DNA of 64,000 bases from Manihot esculenta (taxonomy: Eukaryota > Streptophyta > Magnoliopsida > Malpighiales > Euphorbiaceae): positions 1,304,389 to 1,368,388 of the forward strand of contig NC_035174.2 of the NCBI RefSeq assembly GCF_001659605.2, given 5' to 3'. The notes below the pieces were generated by a model. It searched no databases, was not told where the DNA came from, and worked only from the letters and a program-made list of their open reading frames with translations. The position numbers were made by a program, and so were the translations under genes. Shown one piece after another: positions 46,993-60,136 of the stretch (within the stretch, counting starts at the first letter, position 1; every line of letters begins with the position of its first letter).

Positions 46993-49051
46993 GACTGGAA
47001 TCTGGAGGAGAGGAGAGTTGAGCACAGAAAGGGAGAGGGAGGAAAACAAAAATGAAAATGACGAAAAGGTTTATATGGTGGAGTATGAACAAGAAAACCA
47101 AATTAAAAGAAGTGAAACGGTGAAGGGTACAAAGGAAAATGAAGAAGATCAAGGTTGGTAAAGTGAACCCAATTGAGCTAAAAAGTGGAGACAAGATATC
47201 ACTTGTGAGGTGGGACTAAACAATGGAGAAAAAATATGCTAAAGCAGAGAGAGAATTAGAAAGAAAGAAAGAAAGTAGAAGAGAAACAAGAGGGTTTGGG
47301 CTGAGAAAGTATAGAAGAAGATAATCTTGGGACTTGAATGAAGAAAGCAATTTATTCAGTACTGTGTCCAAAGATTTCAATAAGGAGAAAATAATAAGAA
47401 AAACAATGTCCAATAAAATAAATTGTCTAAATTACATTTTCATTTTTGAATTATGACTAATTTAATACACATATGTTTATTCATTTTTAAAACTTTTTGC
47501 TTTATATTTGAGTCTCTTGAATTAAAGGTCTTCGAAAAGAAAAACTAAGAGTTGGTCATTTTTATTAAAAAAATATATATTTTTTTTCGGTTTAATAAAA
47601 TCAAATTTTATAAATATTTAAATTATTTATTTTTAAAAAATCAAAAAATACAAGTATTATCTTTAATATAGTTAAATGATTTAATATAATTTTAGATATT
47701 CCTCATATAGTTAAAGCATAATTGAATGGAAAAACGAAATAGAATAATATAGAATTAAACAGTTATATTTTAAAAATAGAAAATATTATATTAAATTTTA
47801 TCCAAATAAATAGACTAGTTAAAAAAAAAAATCAATATACCCAGAAATTGTAATCTTAGAATGAAGCACATGGATTTAAGTGAATATTAAAATCAGTAAT
47901 TTAGGGTTGGAGGCCTTTAAGCCAATTCCTGAAGAGGGAAGGGAAAACTGAACCTAACAACGTACGAATGTTGTTGGGAGACACTTGCTTTGTTGGGCGA
48001 GCCCTGATCGGCTTGGCTTAGCTACTGTCCAACCTGCAGCCTGCAGTTTCTTGCACAGGTGACACACACACACACACCTCTCTCACTGCTCTTTCTTTTC
48101 TTTTCTTTTCTTTTCTTTTCTTTTCTTGTTTGTTTCTGCTGCAATTATAACAGCGAGCTTCACCTACTAAATTGACCTAATTAATACAGTTCCTCTCCAT
48201 AGCAAATCCTATGTTAGAAGTCCTTATTAATCAGACACTTGAAAGACATAACCCATCATTCTTTAAATACATGTAAGAGTGATTCTGATACAGCCACTGA
48301 CTAGAGAAAAATTATTATATACCACCGTTATAAAGTTAAATTTTAATTATTGATCGTTGAGACTTGCATAAAATTCAATATAATTAATAAATATAATAAA
48401 ACTGTTATATTGTAATTTTTTTTCTTAATATGTATCAAGATATATAAATAATATCTAAAAAAAATTGAATTTCAACATTTTTGTGGAGAATTTCACTACA
48501 GCAAGAAATGTTAAGTGTAAATTATGCATTTGAAACATTTATTGCAGAATCTTATGCATTAAATGATAAAAACCACATAAAATCAAGGATTTAAAGACAG
48601 TAGTTGCATAACGTTAAATTATGAGCCACAGATCATACAACATTGTTAAGGAAATGACCACTCCATCCCCAACCCGGCTTAATTTTCATTTTTAGCTTTC
48701 TGTATGTTAATTGTAGGAATTGTTCCATATTGTAAATATATGAAAATTTATAATTATATATAATAATTGATTAAAAATTATAAAATAATTTAAATTAATT
48801 ATTTTAAATTAAATAAAAAATCAATTTAAAAATTATTTGATTCAATTTTAATCGAATTATATTTAATATGGATAAAAAAATAATTAATTTTAATAATAAT
48901 TAAAAAAATAATTAATTTCAATAATAATTGTAGTAATATGAGTTATTTAATGTTTAACAAAGCAATGTGGGTATAGATTAATGTGAAAAAGATTATATTA
49001 TTTTTATGCGCAGATGAGTAGATCATTATTCACTCTTAACAAAATATTTAT
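46993..49051. other. Promoter and upstream region of the WIP gene
   Basis: Contains the WIP 5' UTR and promoter (minus strand). A CTTTT-type microsatellite lies at about 48091-48127 and a (CA) run at about 48062-48076. Beyond about 48230 the DNA is AT-rich without recognisable features, up to element B. Confidence 0.5.
48091..48127 (+). repeat. (CTTTT)n microsatellite
   Basis: Seven successive CTTTT-like units upstream of the WIP gene. Confidence 0.85.
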
Positions 49052-50216
49052 TGATGACTCTGGGTTTCACTACCTGGTGAGAGGTCGAGCCCACAGTGAT
49101 AGGGCCGGTCCAGGACCCGCAAAGTCCCACGAGTGAGAAGATTCAGCCCATTCATCCTTGAGATCGGACTTTTCTCAGGACCCAGCCTTCTCTTCTCGAG
49201 CCCGGCCTGGAAGCTTAGCAAAATGAGGATCACCGGTAGGGGTGTAAATGAGCCAAGCCGTTCGTGAGCTATTCGAGGTTCGATTCGATAAAAGCTCGAC
49301 CGAGCTCGACTCGATTTCTAAACGAGCCAAGCTCGAGCTTAATTTTTAGGCTCGTTTGGTAAACGAGCCAAACTTGAACTCCATAGTATTCGGCTCGTTA
49401 AGGCTCGTGAGCTCGACTCATTTCTGAGTTCATGAGCAGGCTCGCGAATAGGCTCGTGAACAGTCTCGTTAAGTAAACTGAAATTACTATCATAAGAGAA
49501 ATAAACTAAACCCTTCATATACTTTCATGAGCCAAATCTGAATTTTTTAAAATTCATCTCTATATAGTTTAGTTACACTCTTAAACTTGCATATATTTAG
49601 ATCATTAAGATTTAAAAACTCATTTTTATAAGTTTACATGCTAATTTGTAGATATACTTATTAATCTAAAATTATTTTAGTTTTAAACTTATTAGTTTTA
49701 AACTAAAACTCATTATACATTTAAATAAATTAAATTATTCGTGAACTATTTGAGACTCAGCTCGATAAAAGCTCGACTCAGCTCGATAAAAGCTCGACTC
49801 GTCTAAGCTCGTTTGCTAAACGAGCCAAGCTTGAACTTCTTAATACTCGGCTCGAGTTCGATATGAGTAAAGCTCGAATTCGGCTCGAGCTCGAAAAAAT
49901 TTTAACGAACCAAGCTTGAGCTCTTCAAAGCTCGGCTCGGCTTGGTTCGTTTACACCCCTAATCACCGGCCTAGTTCCGAACTGCTCGGTTAACCCGCGT
50001 GCTAAAAGGGAGAATTAAATGGCCGTTACGCAGCAGATATCTGATATCTCCATACGACCGTATCCGTATGGCAGAGACAGGTGGCCCAATGGCAGTGAGG
50101 CCATTACACGTCACTGACAGACCAAGGAAAAGAATAAAAGGAGAGGAGCATCCTCCTCTCAGACCAAGCTTACAAACCCCTTGTAAAACCCTATTTTTTT
50201 GGATCTCAGATTATCA
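49052..50216 (+). repeat. 5' LTR of element B (split by a MITE)
   Basis: Starts TGATGACTC, ends GATTATCA; about 430 bp after removing the MITE and one copy of its target duplication. A TATA-like AATAAAAGG lies near 50134. ATTAAATGGCCGTTACGCA resembles ATTAAATGACCGTTACGCA in the LTR of element A. The exact left end is inferred because the partner LTR is not visible. Confidence 0.75.
49229..49969. mobile_element. hAT-type MITE with 8-bp target duplication
   Basis: A 725-bp element (49237-49961) with termini TAGGGGTGTAAA...TTTACACCCCTA, flanked by the perfect 8-bp duplication ATCACCGG (49229-49236 and 49962-49969), as made by hAT transposases. Subterminal zones are packed with GCTCGA / TCGAGC motifs in both orientations, around an AT-rich core. 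No coding capacity. Confidence 0.92.
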
Positions 50217-50217
50217 A

Positions 50218-50237
50218 TTGGCTCCGTCTGTGGGAAC
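50218..50237 (+). other. Primer-binding site of element B
   Basis: TTGGCTCCGTCTGTGGGAAC directly follows the 5' LTR. It differs from the site of element A (7509) at two positions, so the two elements probably prime with the same tRNA. Confidence 0.7.
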
Positions 50238-50295
50238 GAAGGAGATCTTTTCATCGCCGGAGTTCCATTCTCAAAAACACCCACTGAGATACACA

Positions 50296-51026
50296 ATGGT
50301 CAATCATAATGAAAACAACATCGTTAACACCCCCAATGACCTGAGCTCTGCCCAAGAGGGGCAGCAGTTCTCTTTCTCCAGCCCCACAACTCCCAACAAC
50401 CAACCACCAATCCTTTTCAATCGCTCACCGAGCTTGGCAGAGAATGTGTCCAGAAACACCCTATCCAACCAAGACCTCCAAGTCATGGCCCTCCAACTAC
50501 AAAACATCGCCCATTGGCTGGGACAGATTATACAGCAGAGGGGCCTCGATACCCCGGTGAACATGTTGCCTGTGGTAGAAGAACCCCGCACCCATGAACC
50601 CTAGCCTACCTTTAACCACCCCCAAACAAACAGCAGAGAAACCGGAGAAAGGGGCAGAAGAGCTGGGGAGAAAAGGAGCCGGAAGCCGGAAGCCAGAATC
50701 CATGGAAGAAGGGCGAGAGAGTTGATAGAGAATGATGAGATTGACAGTTATTCTGCTAGAACAACCAGGAGAATGGAAGATGATGAATGGAGAGAAGAAT
50801 GTCGCATGGAGAAAAGACCTAGGCAAGAAAAGGAGGATGTGGATCAAAAGCTGCAGAAAATGAAGGAGCAACTCCTGGTTGAGTTGGGAGCAAAGGAGCA
50901 TAGCCAGACCCTCTTGCCTGCATCCTCACCCTTCTCAAAGTGGGTGCAGCACGAGACCATCCCCAAGAAGTTCATGATGCCGCCTATGGCAGCATATGAT
51001 GGAGCTGGAAACCCAAGGGAGCACGT
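50296..51026 (+). pseudogene. gag of element B, 5' part
   Basis: Begins at the ATG reading MVNHNENN. It is a polar, Gln/Asn-rich N terminus followed by a charged coiled-coil-like stretch (MEDDEWREECRMEK...) and the start of the gag core (FMMPPMAAYDGAGNPREH). One in-frame TAG (50602-50604). It is cut at 51026 by the insertion of a 2.5-kb solo LTR and resumes at 53578 in the correct frame once the LTR and one target copy are removed. Confidence 0.8.
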
Positions 51027-53577
51027 TGTAACGACCCAGAAATCGATACCCCTCTGTAACGGTCCGAACCGCCACCGGCGCTAGGATCCAGATCGGCTTA
51101 AGGCCGCCGCGACCCGTAGCAAGCCAAACATACCTCCTGACACCTGGTCAAATCCCATACATGATCAAAACATGAACATAAAAACTTAAAGATTTGATGT
51201 AAATACCGAGCTTGACCTGTATGCAACATAACTAAAAACATAAAGAAACCCCCTACTAGAGCCCTCATCGAGACTCTAGCTGGGTCAACATAACATACAT
51301 CAAGCCGTAGTCACATCCAAAGAACTAGAACCTAACCTGAGCATGCATCAAAACCACAAACATAAGACCTCTACTAGGGTCCTCATCACACTAGCGTGGT
51401 AAACAACACATGCCACCAGTTTAGTTCAAGCACAACTCAACATCTAAAACATTACATACATCATGTATTAAACAGGGACTAACCAAGTCTTAGGGCCAAG
51501 CACAGTTCTAATCCATAAACATAACTCTGCTTAACTTTACATCACATTCTCTTACAATACACTATAACAATTTATAATACATGTCCACACTAAAAGTACT
51601 AATCTATTACTATTACAAGACTTTTACCCTTGACGTCTTCCTGGCCTACCTCTGACCTGCAAGACTGGGGTTAGGGAAAAGGGGTGAGCTAAAAAGCCCA
51701 GTGAGTAGAAACAAAGAAAACAGTTCATTAATTACATGCTTTCATGAAATGCGTCACAACACAAACATTTCACATAATAGATTGGACATGACCTCAAAAC
51801 TCCCTCTGTCGGTGTCCGGCCCCAAAGGAGCTCACACAGGACTTTCAACACATAATATGGTGCCCGACCCTAAATGGGCTCACACAGGACTTATCCATCA
51901 AATGCCCGGCTCTCAAAGGACTCACACAGGACTTTCATTCATGACAGATCTATGGGCTATTGAGGTCGCCTTGGTCCATCCACATCAACAGTAAATAATG
52001 CAATGCGTCATATTCGTATAACTAGTGCAATCAACCTATTACATATAAACATAATGCATGAACATGCTTTAGGCATTTGATTTTCTTTAAAATAAAAGAT
52101 TAAGTTAGTTTTACTCACCTCAGGCAGACGTTGAACTGACTCTGCAACTGCTAACACTGATAGCCTCCTCGGTCCCTCGGGTCCGATTCTACACAGGTGG
52201 ACTCGAATGAGGTGCCAACGCACTCTAAACAACTCATAAACAACTCTCCAAAAACCCCCTAAAACATCACTTAAACATGCATAGAAAACAACCTTGAAAA
52301 GGCTGGACAGGGCACTTTTGGCGGCACCTTCGGCGGCCGAAAGTCCCTCTCCAAAGACGAAAGCCAGGCACTTTCGGCGGCCAAACCTTCCTTCGGCGGC
52401 CGAAAGTCTGCTTTCAAGCCAAAACTCAACTTTCGGGGGCAAGGTTAGGCGGCCAAACCATGCATCCAAAGGCAAGTTCGGCGGCCGAAACTACCTTCGG
52501 CGGCCGAACCTGAGTTCTTCCCAGAAGGGCAGAACTCAGCTTCTCATGCATTCAAGCCTCCCAAACCTTCCAAACACCCCAAAACAAGCACCCAACCTTA
52601 CCAAAACATGCATAAACCCTTAACCATGCACAAAGGAGCTTAAACAAGCTTAAACTCCAACAAAGAACATAAAAAACATACATAGATAGCTTATGACCCA
52701 CATAGGCCAAAACTATCAAAACAACCCAAATCCTCACATACTCTCTCCCCATCATGCATACTCACTCCCACATGCATTGACTAGCTTAAACTTTCAACAT
52801 AACATCACATAAACATACATCAACAGGCATAAGCATACATTGGGCATAAAACCCACATAAACCTAAACATGCATATCTACCCATTAAAACTCCAATAAAC
52901 TTACTTAAAACTTCATTAAAACACAAGGGAAGCAAAGATCTACACTTACCTCTTGAAGCTCGAGGGTTGGTGTGATCCCTAACTTGGAGATGGGAGGAAA
53001 CTACTCTTTGGGTCTCCAAGCTCCCAAAACTTAGATCTAAGCTTGAAAACTATTCAACACAACCATGAAACTCATAAAAATATGAAGGAGATGAAGAAAA
53101 ACATGAAAATGACCAAAGGAGGACATGAACTCACCTGAGCTCGAGAATGGGGAGAAAACTCGCCCATTTCCGATCTGAGGGCTCTTTATAGGTGGCCCGG
53201 TCGAAGACCTTCGGCAGCCTAACGTGCCCCCTAAACTCATGCATGTTCGGTGGCCGAACTTGAGGTTCGACAGCCGAACCTTGGCTCGTTCAAACAAGAC
53301 TTTCGGAGGCCAAAAGCGCTCCCAAAACCTTTCCATGTTCGGCGGCCGAACTTCACTTTCGGCGGCCGAACCTGGCAAATGCCTCCTTGGTCTTTTCTTT
53401 TCAAAACTCAATTCTTTTTTTTTTTCATTTAAAACCATGAAATCAGTAAAAACATTTTAGAAAACACATTTTACCCCTCTAGAAGACTCTGACATCTTCA
53501 GAATTCCAGATTCCAACGGAGATTCCGCCGGAAGGTAGGGATTCCGATGCCGGAATCTAGCCGGGTATTACACACAT
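51022..53577. mobile_element. Solo LTR of the long-LTR family (copy 2), inside gag
   Basis: The insertion is 51027-53572 (2,546 bp), TGTAACGACCC...GGGTATTACA, with imperfect target copies CACGT (51022-51026) and CACAT (53573-53577). It has the same landmarks as copy 1: GGGGTGAGCTAAAAAGCCCAG near the middle, two clusters of TTCGGCGGCCGAA-type near-palindromes (about 52317-52510 and 53208-53372), and CTTTATAGGTGGC (about 53186) before the second cluster. Confidence 0.85.
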
Positions 53578-54618
53578 CCTCAACTATAAGACCTTCATGG
53601 AGCTGCAGACTCTATCATATGCCTTGATGTGCAAGGTATTCCCCACGACGCTCGTGGGGCTAGCACGGGCATAGTTTAACAGCCTGGAGACTGGAAGTAT
53701 CAAAAGTTTTGGAGATTTGGCCAAAATCTTCATCAGCCGGTTCATTGCCGGAGTACCGGCGGACATAAAGACGAGCTACCTGGAGACAGTCAGGCAGAGG
53801 AGGAATGAATCTTTGAGGCAGTATGTCGCCCGTTTCAATACGGAGGATCTGCAGATCCCCGATCTAGACGAGGGCAGAGCGGTGGAGGCCATGCAGAAGG
53901 GGACGACCTCCCCAGAGTTCTTTGGCTCATTGAGTAGGAAGCCTCCCACCTTGCTGGCAGAACTGATGAAGAGGGCAGAGAAATACATAAGGCAGGATGA
54001 TGCCTTGGTAACGAGTAGATTTGCTAAAGAGTCAGCAGACAGGGGAAAAGGCCCGAAAGAAAGGAGGCCGGAGAGGCATGATAAAAGACAAAGCAAAAGA
54101 CCTGAGTCTTACCGACAGCCCTAGGACCGAAGGGACTAGAGACCTCTCCCCCCTCGGGTTTCAGAACAAAAACCATTCCCCCGCGGGTTCCAGAGACCCT
54201 GACCCCACTCAACGCCTCTAGAGCCGAAGTGCTCATGGCAGTCCAAAACAAGGAGTTCCTCCAATGGCCGAAACCAATGAGGGCCGAGGCGAGCCAGCGA
54301 GATCCTGATAAATACTGCCAGTATCATCGTACATACGGCCACAACACCAACAACTGCTATCAGCTGATCAGCGAAATTGAGGTGTTGATAAAGAGGGGAC
54401 ACCTCAGGAATTTCGTGAAAAAACCAGAGGGAGAAAGGCATCAGCTGAACCCTACAGCAGAGAGACCCCGGAGGACGGGAGCAGGACCGGTGAATGATGG
54501 TTCCAGCGGAACCATCAACATGATTGTGGGGGGAACTGGAGGTCGGATGAGCCAAAGGGGAAAAAAGAGAGCCCGAGCCGGGGAGGGTAGTAGTGCCGAG
54601 GTCATGCAGATAGTTTAA
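53578..54618 (+). pseudogene. gag of element B, 3' part
   Basis: Continues the capsid-like retrotransposon gag domain (FISRFIAGVPADIKTSYLE, LRQYVARFN, DLDEGRAVEAMQKG) and ends with a nucleocapsid CCHC-like motif CQYHRTYGHNTNNC. Stops are TAG 53672-53674 (at a family Trp), TAG 54122-54124 and TAA 54616-54618. A frameshift between about 54110 and 54125 moves the frame to the one used by pol. The zinc motif lies after the shift. Confidence 0.82.
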
Positions 54619-57600
54619 CATTCTCCAGTGACAATCTCCTTCTCTCCGGAGGATGCCCAGGGCGTTCAAATGCCTCACAATGACGCTCTTGTTATCGAGG
54701 CCGTCATCCATAACTACCGAGTTAGGAAGGTTCTCGTCGACAATGGAAGCAAGGTGAACTTGTTGCCGTAGAGGGTCTTCCAACAAATGAGAATCCCTGA
54801 AGAACAGCTGGTTCAGGATCAGGCCTCGGTGAAGGAGATCGGAGGAGTCCCAGTACCTGTAGAAGGAAAGGTGAAGCTGGCTCTCACTCTCGGAGAAGCA
54901 CCTTTGGCTCGGATGCACTACGCGGTGTTCCTGGTGGTGAAGCTTCCCCTAAACTACAATGCAATACTGGGAAGGCCGGTGCTGTATGACTTTGAGGTCG
55001 TAACCAGCATAAGGTACTTGACCATGAAGTTCCCGACAGAAGCAGGAGTGGGAGTAGTCAGAGGAAGTCAGGAAGAGGCAAGAGTAGTGTACCTGGCCAC
55101 GGTATCAGAGCTGAGCTCGGCAGGAGAGAAGTTTGACTCAGAAGTCCTAGAAGTCGGGGATGAGAAAAAAGAGGCCAGAACGGAGCCAATAGGAGAACTA
55201 GAAACTTTTCCCTTATCAAGAGCAGAGACAGATAAAGTCTTCAGTCTTAACATTGGCCTGACTGAAGAGCAGAAAACTGAAGTAATAGCCCTGATCCGAG
55301 GTCACGCATCAAGCTTCGCCTGGAAGCCTTCTGACATGCCTGGGATAGACCCGAAGGTGATGACTCACAAGTTGAACATTCTCCCAGAAGCCAAGCCGGT
55401 GAAACAGAAGAAGAGGGTAGTAGGAAGAGAGAAGCAGCAAGCCACTAGGGAGGAGGTACAAAAGCTTGAGGAAGTAGGGTTTATCAGGGAAGTGATATAC
55501 CCCCAGTGGTTAGTAAATCCTGTATTAGTCAAAAAAGCCAATGGAAAATATAGGATGTGTATAGACTTTACTGACCTGAATTAGGCATGTCCCAAAGATT
55601 GTTATCCCCTCCCTGATATTAATAAAATGGTCGACTTAACAGCCGATTTTGATTACATGTCGTCTTTGGATGCAATGTCTGCTTACCACCAAATTCCGAT
55701 GGACAGGTCAGATGAAGAAAAGACCTCGTTCATAACAGAAGATGGGATCTGCTGCTATAAGGCCATGCCTTTCGGGCTGAAGAATGCCGGGGCAACATAT
55801 CAAAGATTGATGAACAAAATCTTCAAAGATCAGATCGGCAGGAACGTCGAAGTATATATGGATGATATGGTGGTGAAGAGTCCAACCTTCCAACAACACT
55901 TAACATACTTGAGGGAGGTGTTTGAAGTACTGGAGCAATATAGAATGAGGCTGAACCCGGCTAAATGTGCTTTCTTCATCAGGGGAGGAAAGTTCTTGGG
56001 ATATATGGTGAGTGGAAAAGGCATTGAGCCCAATCCAGAGAAGGTAGAAACTATCTTGAAAATGTCTGAGCCGACCTGCGTGAGGGATGTCCAAAGACTT
56101 ACTGGAAGGGTAGTAGCGCTCAATCGCTTCATATCGAGGTCGGCTGAAAGATGCCTGCCGTTCTTTATGAAGTTGAGAAAAGTTCCAAACTTTGAATGGA
56201 CCGAGGACTGTCGAAAAGCCTTCGAAGAACTCAAACGCTATATTAGCTCGCCACATGTGCTCAGTAGTCCGCTGAAAGGGGAAGAGCTCTTGATTTACTT
56301 ATCAGCCTCAGAGCAAGCTGTTAGTGCTGTACTGGTGAGAGTGGAAGGAGGAGAACAAAAACCAGTTTTCTATGTCAGCAAAGTGCTCAAAGATGCCGAG
56401 GTGAGATACCTGAACATTGAAAAAATAGCATATGCTCTGTTGCTGGCAGTCAAGAAGTTTAGGATTTACCTAGAAAGTCACCAAGGAGTAGTAATGACAG
56501 ATCAGCCATTGAAGAAAATTCTTCACAGACTGGAAACCTCAGATCGAATGCTTGCTTGGTCCGTCGAAATCAGCCAGTATTGTTTGGAATACCAACCTCA
56601 CACCACCATAAAGTCTCAAGCCCTCGCCGACTTCATAGCAGAGTGTTCTTTCAGTGAGAAACAAGTAGAATTGGATGTGACATCCTCAGAAACAGTGCAA
56701 GGCGAGACAAAGAGGCAGCCTCCAAGAGATTTCGGCTGTAGGTTGTATGTGGATGGGGCATCCGGGGCTGGGGGTAGCGGTGCAGGAATAATGCTAAAGG
56801 GACCTGAAGGGTTCAAAGTTTGTTACGCCTTACACCTAGAGTTCAGTGCCTCCAATAACATAGCGGAATATGAAGCCCTGATAAACGGGATGCTGGTAGC
56901 AATGGAGGTAGGGGCAACCGACCTCGAGGTGAATAGTGATTCCCAATTAGTGATCAACCAAATAACAGGGGCGTATCAGGCCAGAGACCCTACTATGCAG
57001 AATTATTTGGCGAAGGTAAAGGCCATAGAAGCCGAGCTCAAGAGTCGGGGGATCATGGTCAGATACCAGAGAATACCTCAGGAAGAGAATGAAGAAGCGG
57101 ACTTGCTCAGCAGGTTGTCTAGGGAAGAGCTAGAGCAGCTCCCAGATGAGGTGTACATACAACATGTTAACATTCCCACCTTCGATAAAGCAAATATCGT
57201 GATTGAAGTCGAAGATGGGTAGAACTGGATGACCCCGTACCTTGAATATTTGGAAAGAGGAAAACTCCCCGAGGATAAAGCCGAGGCAAAGAAGATTGCA
57301 GCCCGGGCAGCTAACTACCAAGCAGTGAGAGGGACTTTATACAGAAGAGGGAAGTCTACCCCATGACTTCGATGCGTGAGTCCGGAAGAGGCTACAAGGG
57401 TGATGGAAGAAATACACCGGGGGATATGCGGAGCCCATGAGGGGGCAAGGACACTGGCAAATAAGATATTCAGGCAAGGGTATTATTGGCCCACCGTTAA
57501 AAAGGAGGCTGAAGAGTTTGTCCGAAGATGCGATATATGCCAGAGATTTGCCAACGCCATCAACGTGCCAGCCACACCTCAATCCAGCATATCCAGCCCA

Positions 57601-58460
57601 TGGCCGTTCTCTCAATGGGGCATAGATATCCTGGGACCTTTTCCCAAGACCACTGGGCAGAAGAAGTTTGTGATAGTGGCTGTGGAATACTTTTCAAAGT
57701 GGCCAGAAGCTGAGGCAGTCCCTACTATCACAACGAGAAAAATGATAGACTTCGTTTGGGGCAACATTATCTGCAGGTTTGAGGTACCCAGGGTGCTCAT
57801 ATCAGATAACGGCAGACAATTTAACTGCAGCGCCTTCAAAAAATTTACAAGAAATATGGGCATCTGGCATAAATTCTCCTCGATGGCCCATCCCCAAACC
57901 AACGGCCAAACATAGGTCACCAACAGAGCTATTCTCCAAGGGCTGAAAAAGCGATTGGACGGAGCAAAGGGGAATTGGGCAGATGAGCTCAACAGTATTT
58001 TATGGGCATTCAGAACCGCGCCCAGGACGCCAACCAAGGAGAAACCTTTCGCACTTGCATTTGGCACTGAGGCCGTAGTTCCAATTGAGCTACAAATCCC
58101 TACACATCGAGTCCAGTTCAATGACGAGAACGCCAACAGTGATAAACTGAGAAGGAACCTGGATGCCTTAGAAGAAGTCAGAGAAGAAGCTCAAGTCCGT
58201 ACAGCCGCTTAGCAACAAAGAGCGGCTCGTTATTACAATCAAAGGGTCAAGAAAGAAGCCTAAAGGTAAGGAATCTGGCTCTGAGAAATCTGGAAGCTAC
58301 TGGAAAGAGAGCGGCAGTAGGAAAGCTGGCGCCGACCTGGGAGGGTCCTTTCATAATAATAAAAGTGGTCAAACCAAGGGTGTATTGAATCGAGGACATA
58401 CAAGGAAACCCTGAGCCTCATGCTTGGAATATCCAACATTTGAAAAGGTACTTCCCTTAA
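54619..58460 (+). pseudogene. pol of element B: protease, RT, RNase H, archaeal-type RNase H, integrase
   Basis: One frame runs for 3.6 kb with nonsense codons only. Order: protease (VLVDNGS, about 54737); RT with YMDDMVVKS (about 55855); RNase H 1 (LLIYLSASEQAVSAVL, about 56290); a second, archaeal-type RNase H (RLYVDGASGAGGSGAGIML, about 56740, and NSDSQLV); integrase with an HHCC finger (HRGICGAHEG...CDICQRF, 57415-57547), the Asp residues in WGIDILGPFP and ISDNGRQF, and HPQTNGQT directly followed by a stop where the catalytic Glu codon belongs. Stops: TAG 54769, TAG 55582, TAG 57220, TGA 57364, TAG 57913, TAG 58210, TAA 58261, TAA 58267, then a frameshift and a TGA near 58386. The last codons read RYFP. 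The dual RNase H is diagnostic for Tat. Confidence 0.9.
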
Positions 58461-58595
58461 GATGTTACCAAATGTAAGAGGATTGATTATATTTTGAAAC
58501 ATGGGAATAAAGTAAACGTTATTATCATCAAATTTGTTATTTACCATAACTTACATTGCTTCCATTGAAAGAAACGAAAAAGAAAAATAAAACAG

Positions 58596-59410
58596 GCACA
58601 AAGGCTCAAGACCTCAGTGAGGTAGGTGACTGGGCTCCCCAAGCGCCCCCGGCACCATAAAACCGGCTGAGATGATGAAGCGACAGTAAGGCCAAAGTGC
58701 CTGAATCTCGTTCAAGACCTCAGTGAGGTAGGTGACCGGGCTCCCCAAGTGCTCCCGGCATCACAAAATCGACTGAGATGATAAAGCGACAGTAAGGCCA
58801 AAGTGCCTGAATCTTGTTCAAGACCTCAGTGAGGTAGGTGACAGGGCTCCCCAAGCGCCCCCGGCACCATAAAACTGGCTGAGATGATGAAGCGACAGTA
58901 AGGCCAAAGTGCCTGAATCTCGTTCAAGACCTCAGTGAGGTAGGTGACCGGGCTCTCCAAGTGCCCCCGGCACCACAAAACCGGCTGAGATGATGAAGCG
59001 ACAGTAAGGGTAAAGTGCCTGAATCTCGTTCAAGACCTCAGCGAGGTAGGTGACCGGGCTCCCCAAGCGCCTCCGGCACCACAAAACCGGCTGAGATGAT
59101 GAAGCGACAGTAAGGCCAAAGTGCCTGAATCTCGTTCAAGACCTTAGTGAGGTAGGTGACCGGGCTCCCCAAGCGCCCTGGCACCACAAAACCGGCTGAG
59201 ATGATGAAGCGACAGTAAGGCCAAAGTGCCTGAATCTCGTTCAAGACCTTAGTAAGGTAGGTGACCGGGCTCCCCAAGTGCCCCCGGCACCACAAAATCG
59301 GCTGAGATGATGAAGCGACAGTAAGGCCAAAGTGCCTGAATCTCGTTAAAGACCTCAGTGAGGTAGGTGACCGGACTCCCCAAGTGCCCCCGGCACCACA
59401 AAACCGGTTG
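58596..59410 (+). repeat. 107-bp tandem repeat in the 3' region of element B, about eight copies
   Basis: Units begin with TCAAGACCTCAGTGAGGTAG at intervals of about 103-108 bp (about 58607, 58711, 58820, 58927, 59032, 59140, 59248, 59348). Each contains GACCGGGCTCCCCAAG, CGGCACCACAAAACCGGCTG and GATGAAGCGACAGTAAGGCC. Hypervariable tandem arrays between pol and the 3' LTR are known from Tat/Ogre elements and can seed satellites. Minus-strand ORFs here are repeat translations. Confidence 0.93.
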
Positions 59411-60136
59411 AGATGGAGAAGAACGAGACAAGCCTAAGGTGCCTAGATCCCATTCAAGATCAAAAGGGTCTAAACCTTGAGCAAATTCAAAAATCAAAAG
59501 AGAATAGGGCAGGTCTAGAAAGAGCTGAAACGCGAGCTAAGATACCTAAATCCGAGCTCGGAGAAATCAAGCAAGAAAAGAACCAAATTCAGGAAAGCCA
59601 GAGGGATAAAGTGGAAGTCACAAATTCCCTCTAACCCAAGGAGCAAGAGGAAATCTAAGGCATGAGCAGACAAGGCCTCAGCCTCAATTCCTATCTGCAC
59701 AGAACTAAAAACAAAGAGGCCGGCCTTGCTCATCACTTTAAAAGGTACATGGTCTGTTTCACTTTGATTACACGAAAATTATATATTCGATCTCAAATCA
59801 TGGACGAGTCAACAGAATAAAAAATTAATAGGAATGCCTTTGCGAGATTGGAAAAACTTATAAGTTAAAAGTTAGTCGATTGCTGAGGTTCCAGATCGGA
59901 TTAAGTTAAAGGTGAAGATATTGACATCATGGATGGTCAGCTTGGTATAACCAAACTCCTTAGTATAATTAGTCCCTGGAAAATGAATGTACGGTTTAAC
60001 AAGTTTATCCTTAAGATTAACTCTTCCAGATTAAACTGCTCAGAAAATCCAGCAAAATAAAAAGCAAGAACAACCCAAGCACAAACATAGGCAAAAGACA
60101 GATTCTATTAGGTAGAAGAAAAATTACAAATACTGT
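59411..60136 (+). other. 3' non-coding part of element B
   Basis: No domain or repeat recognised; it lies between the tandem array and the stop codon of the antisense ORF. Confidence 0.5.

Noticed and set aside
59038..59497. Minus-strand ORFs with a repeated proline/glycine pattern
   Set aside because: They arise from the 107-bp tandem array of element B.
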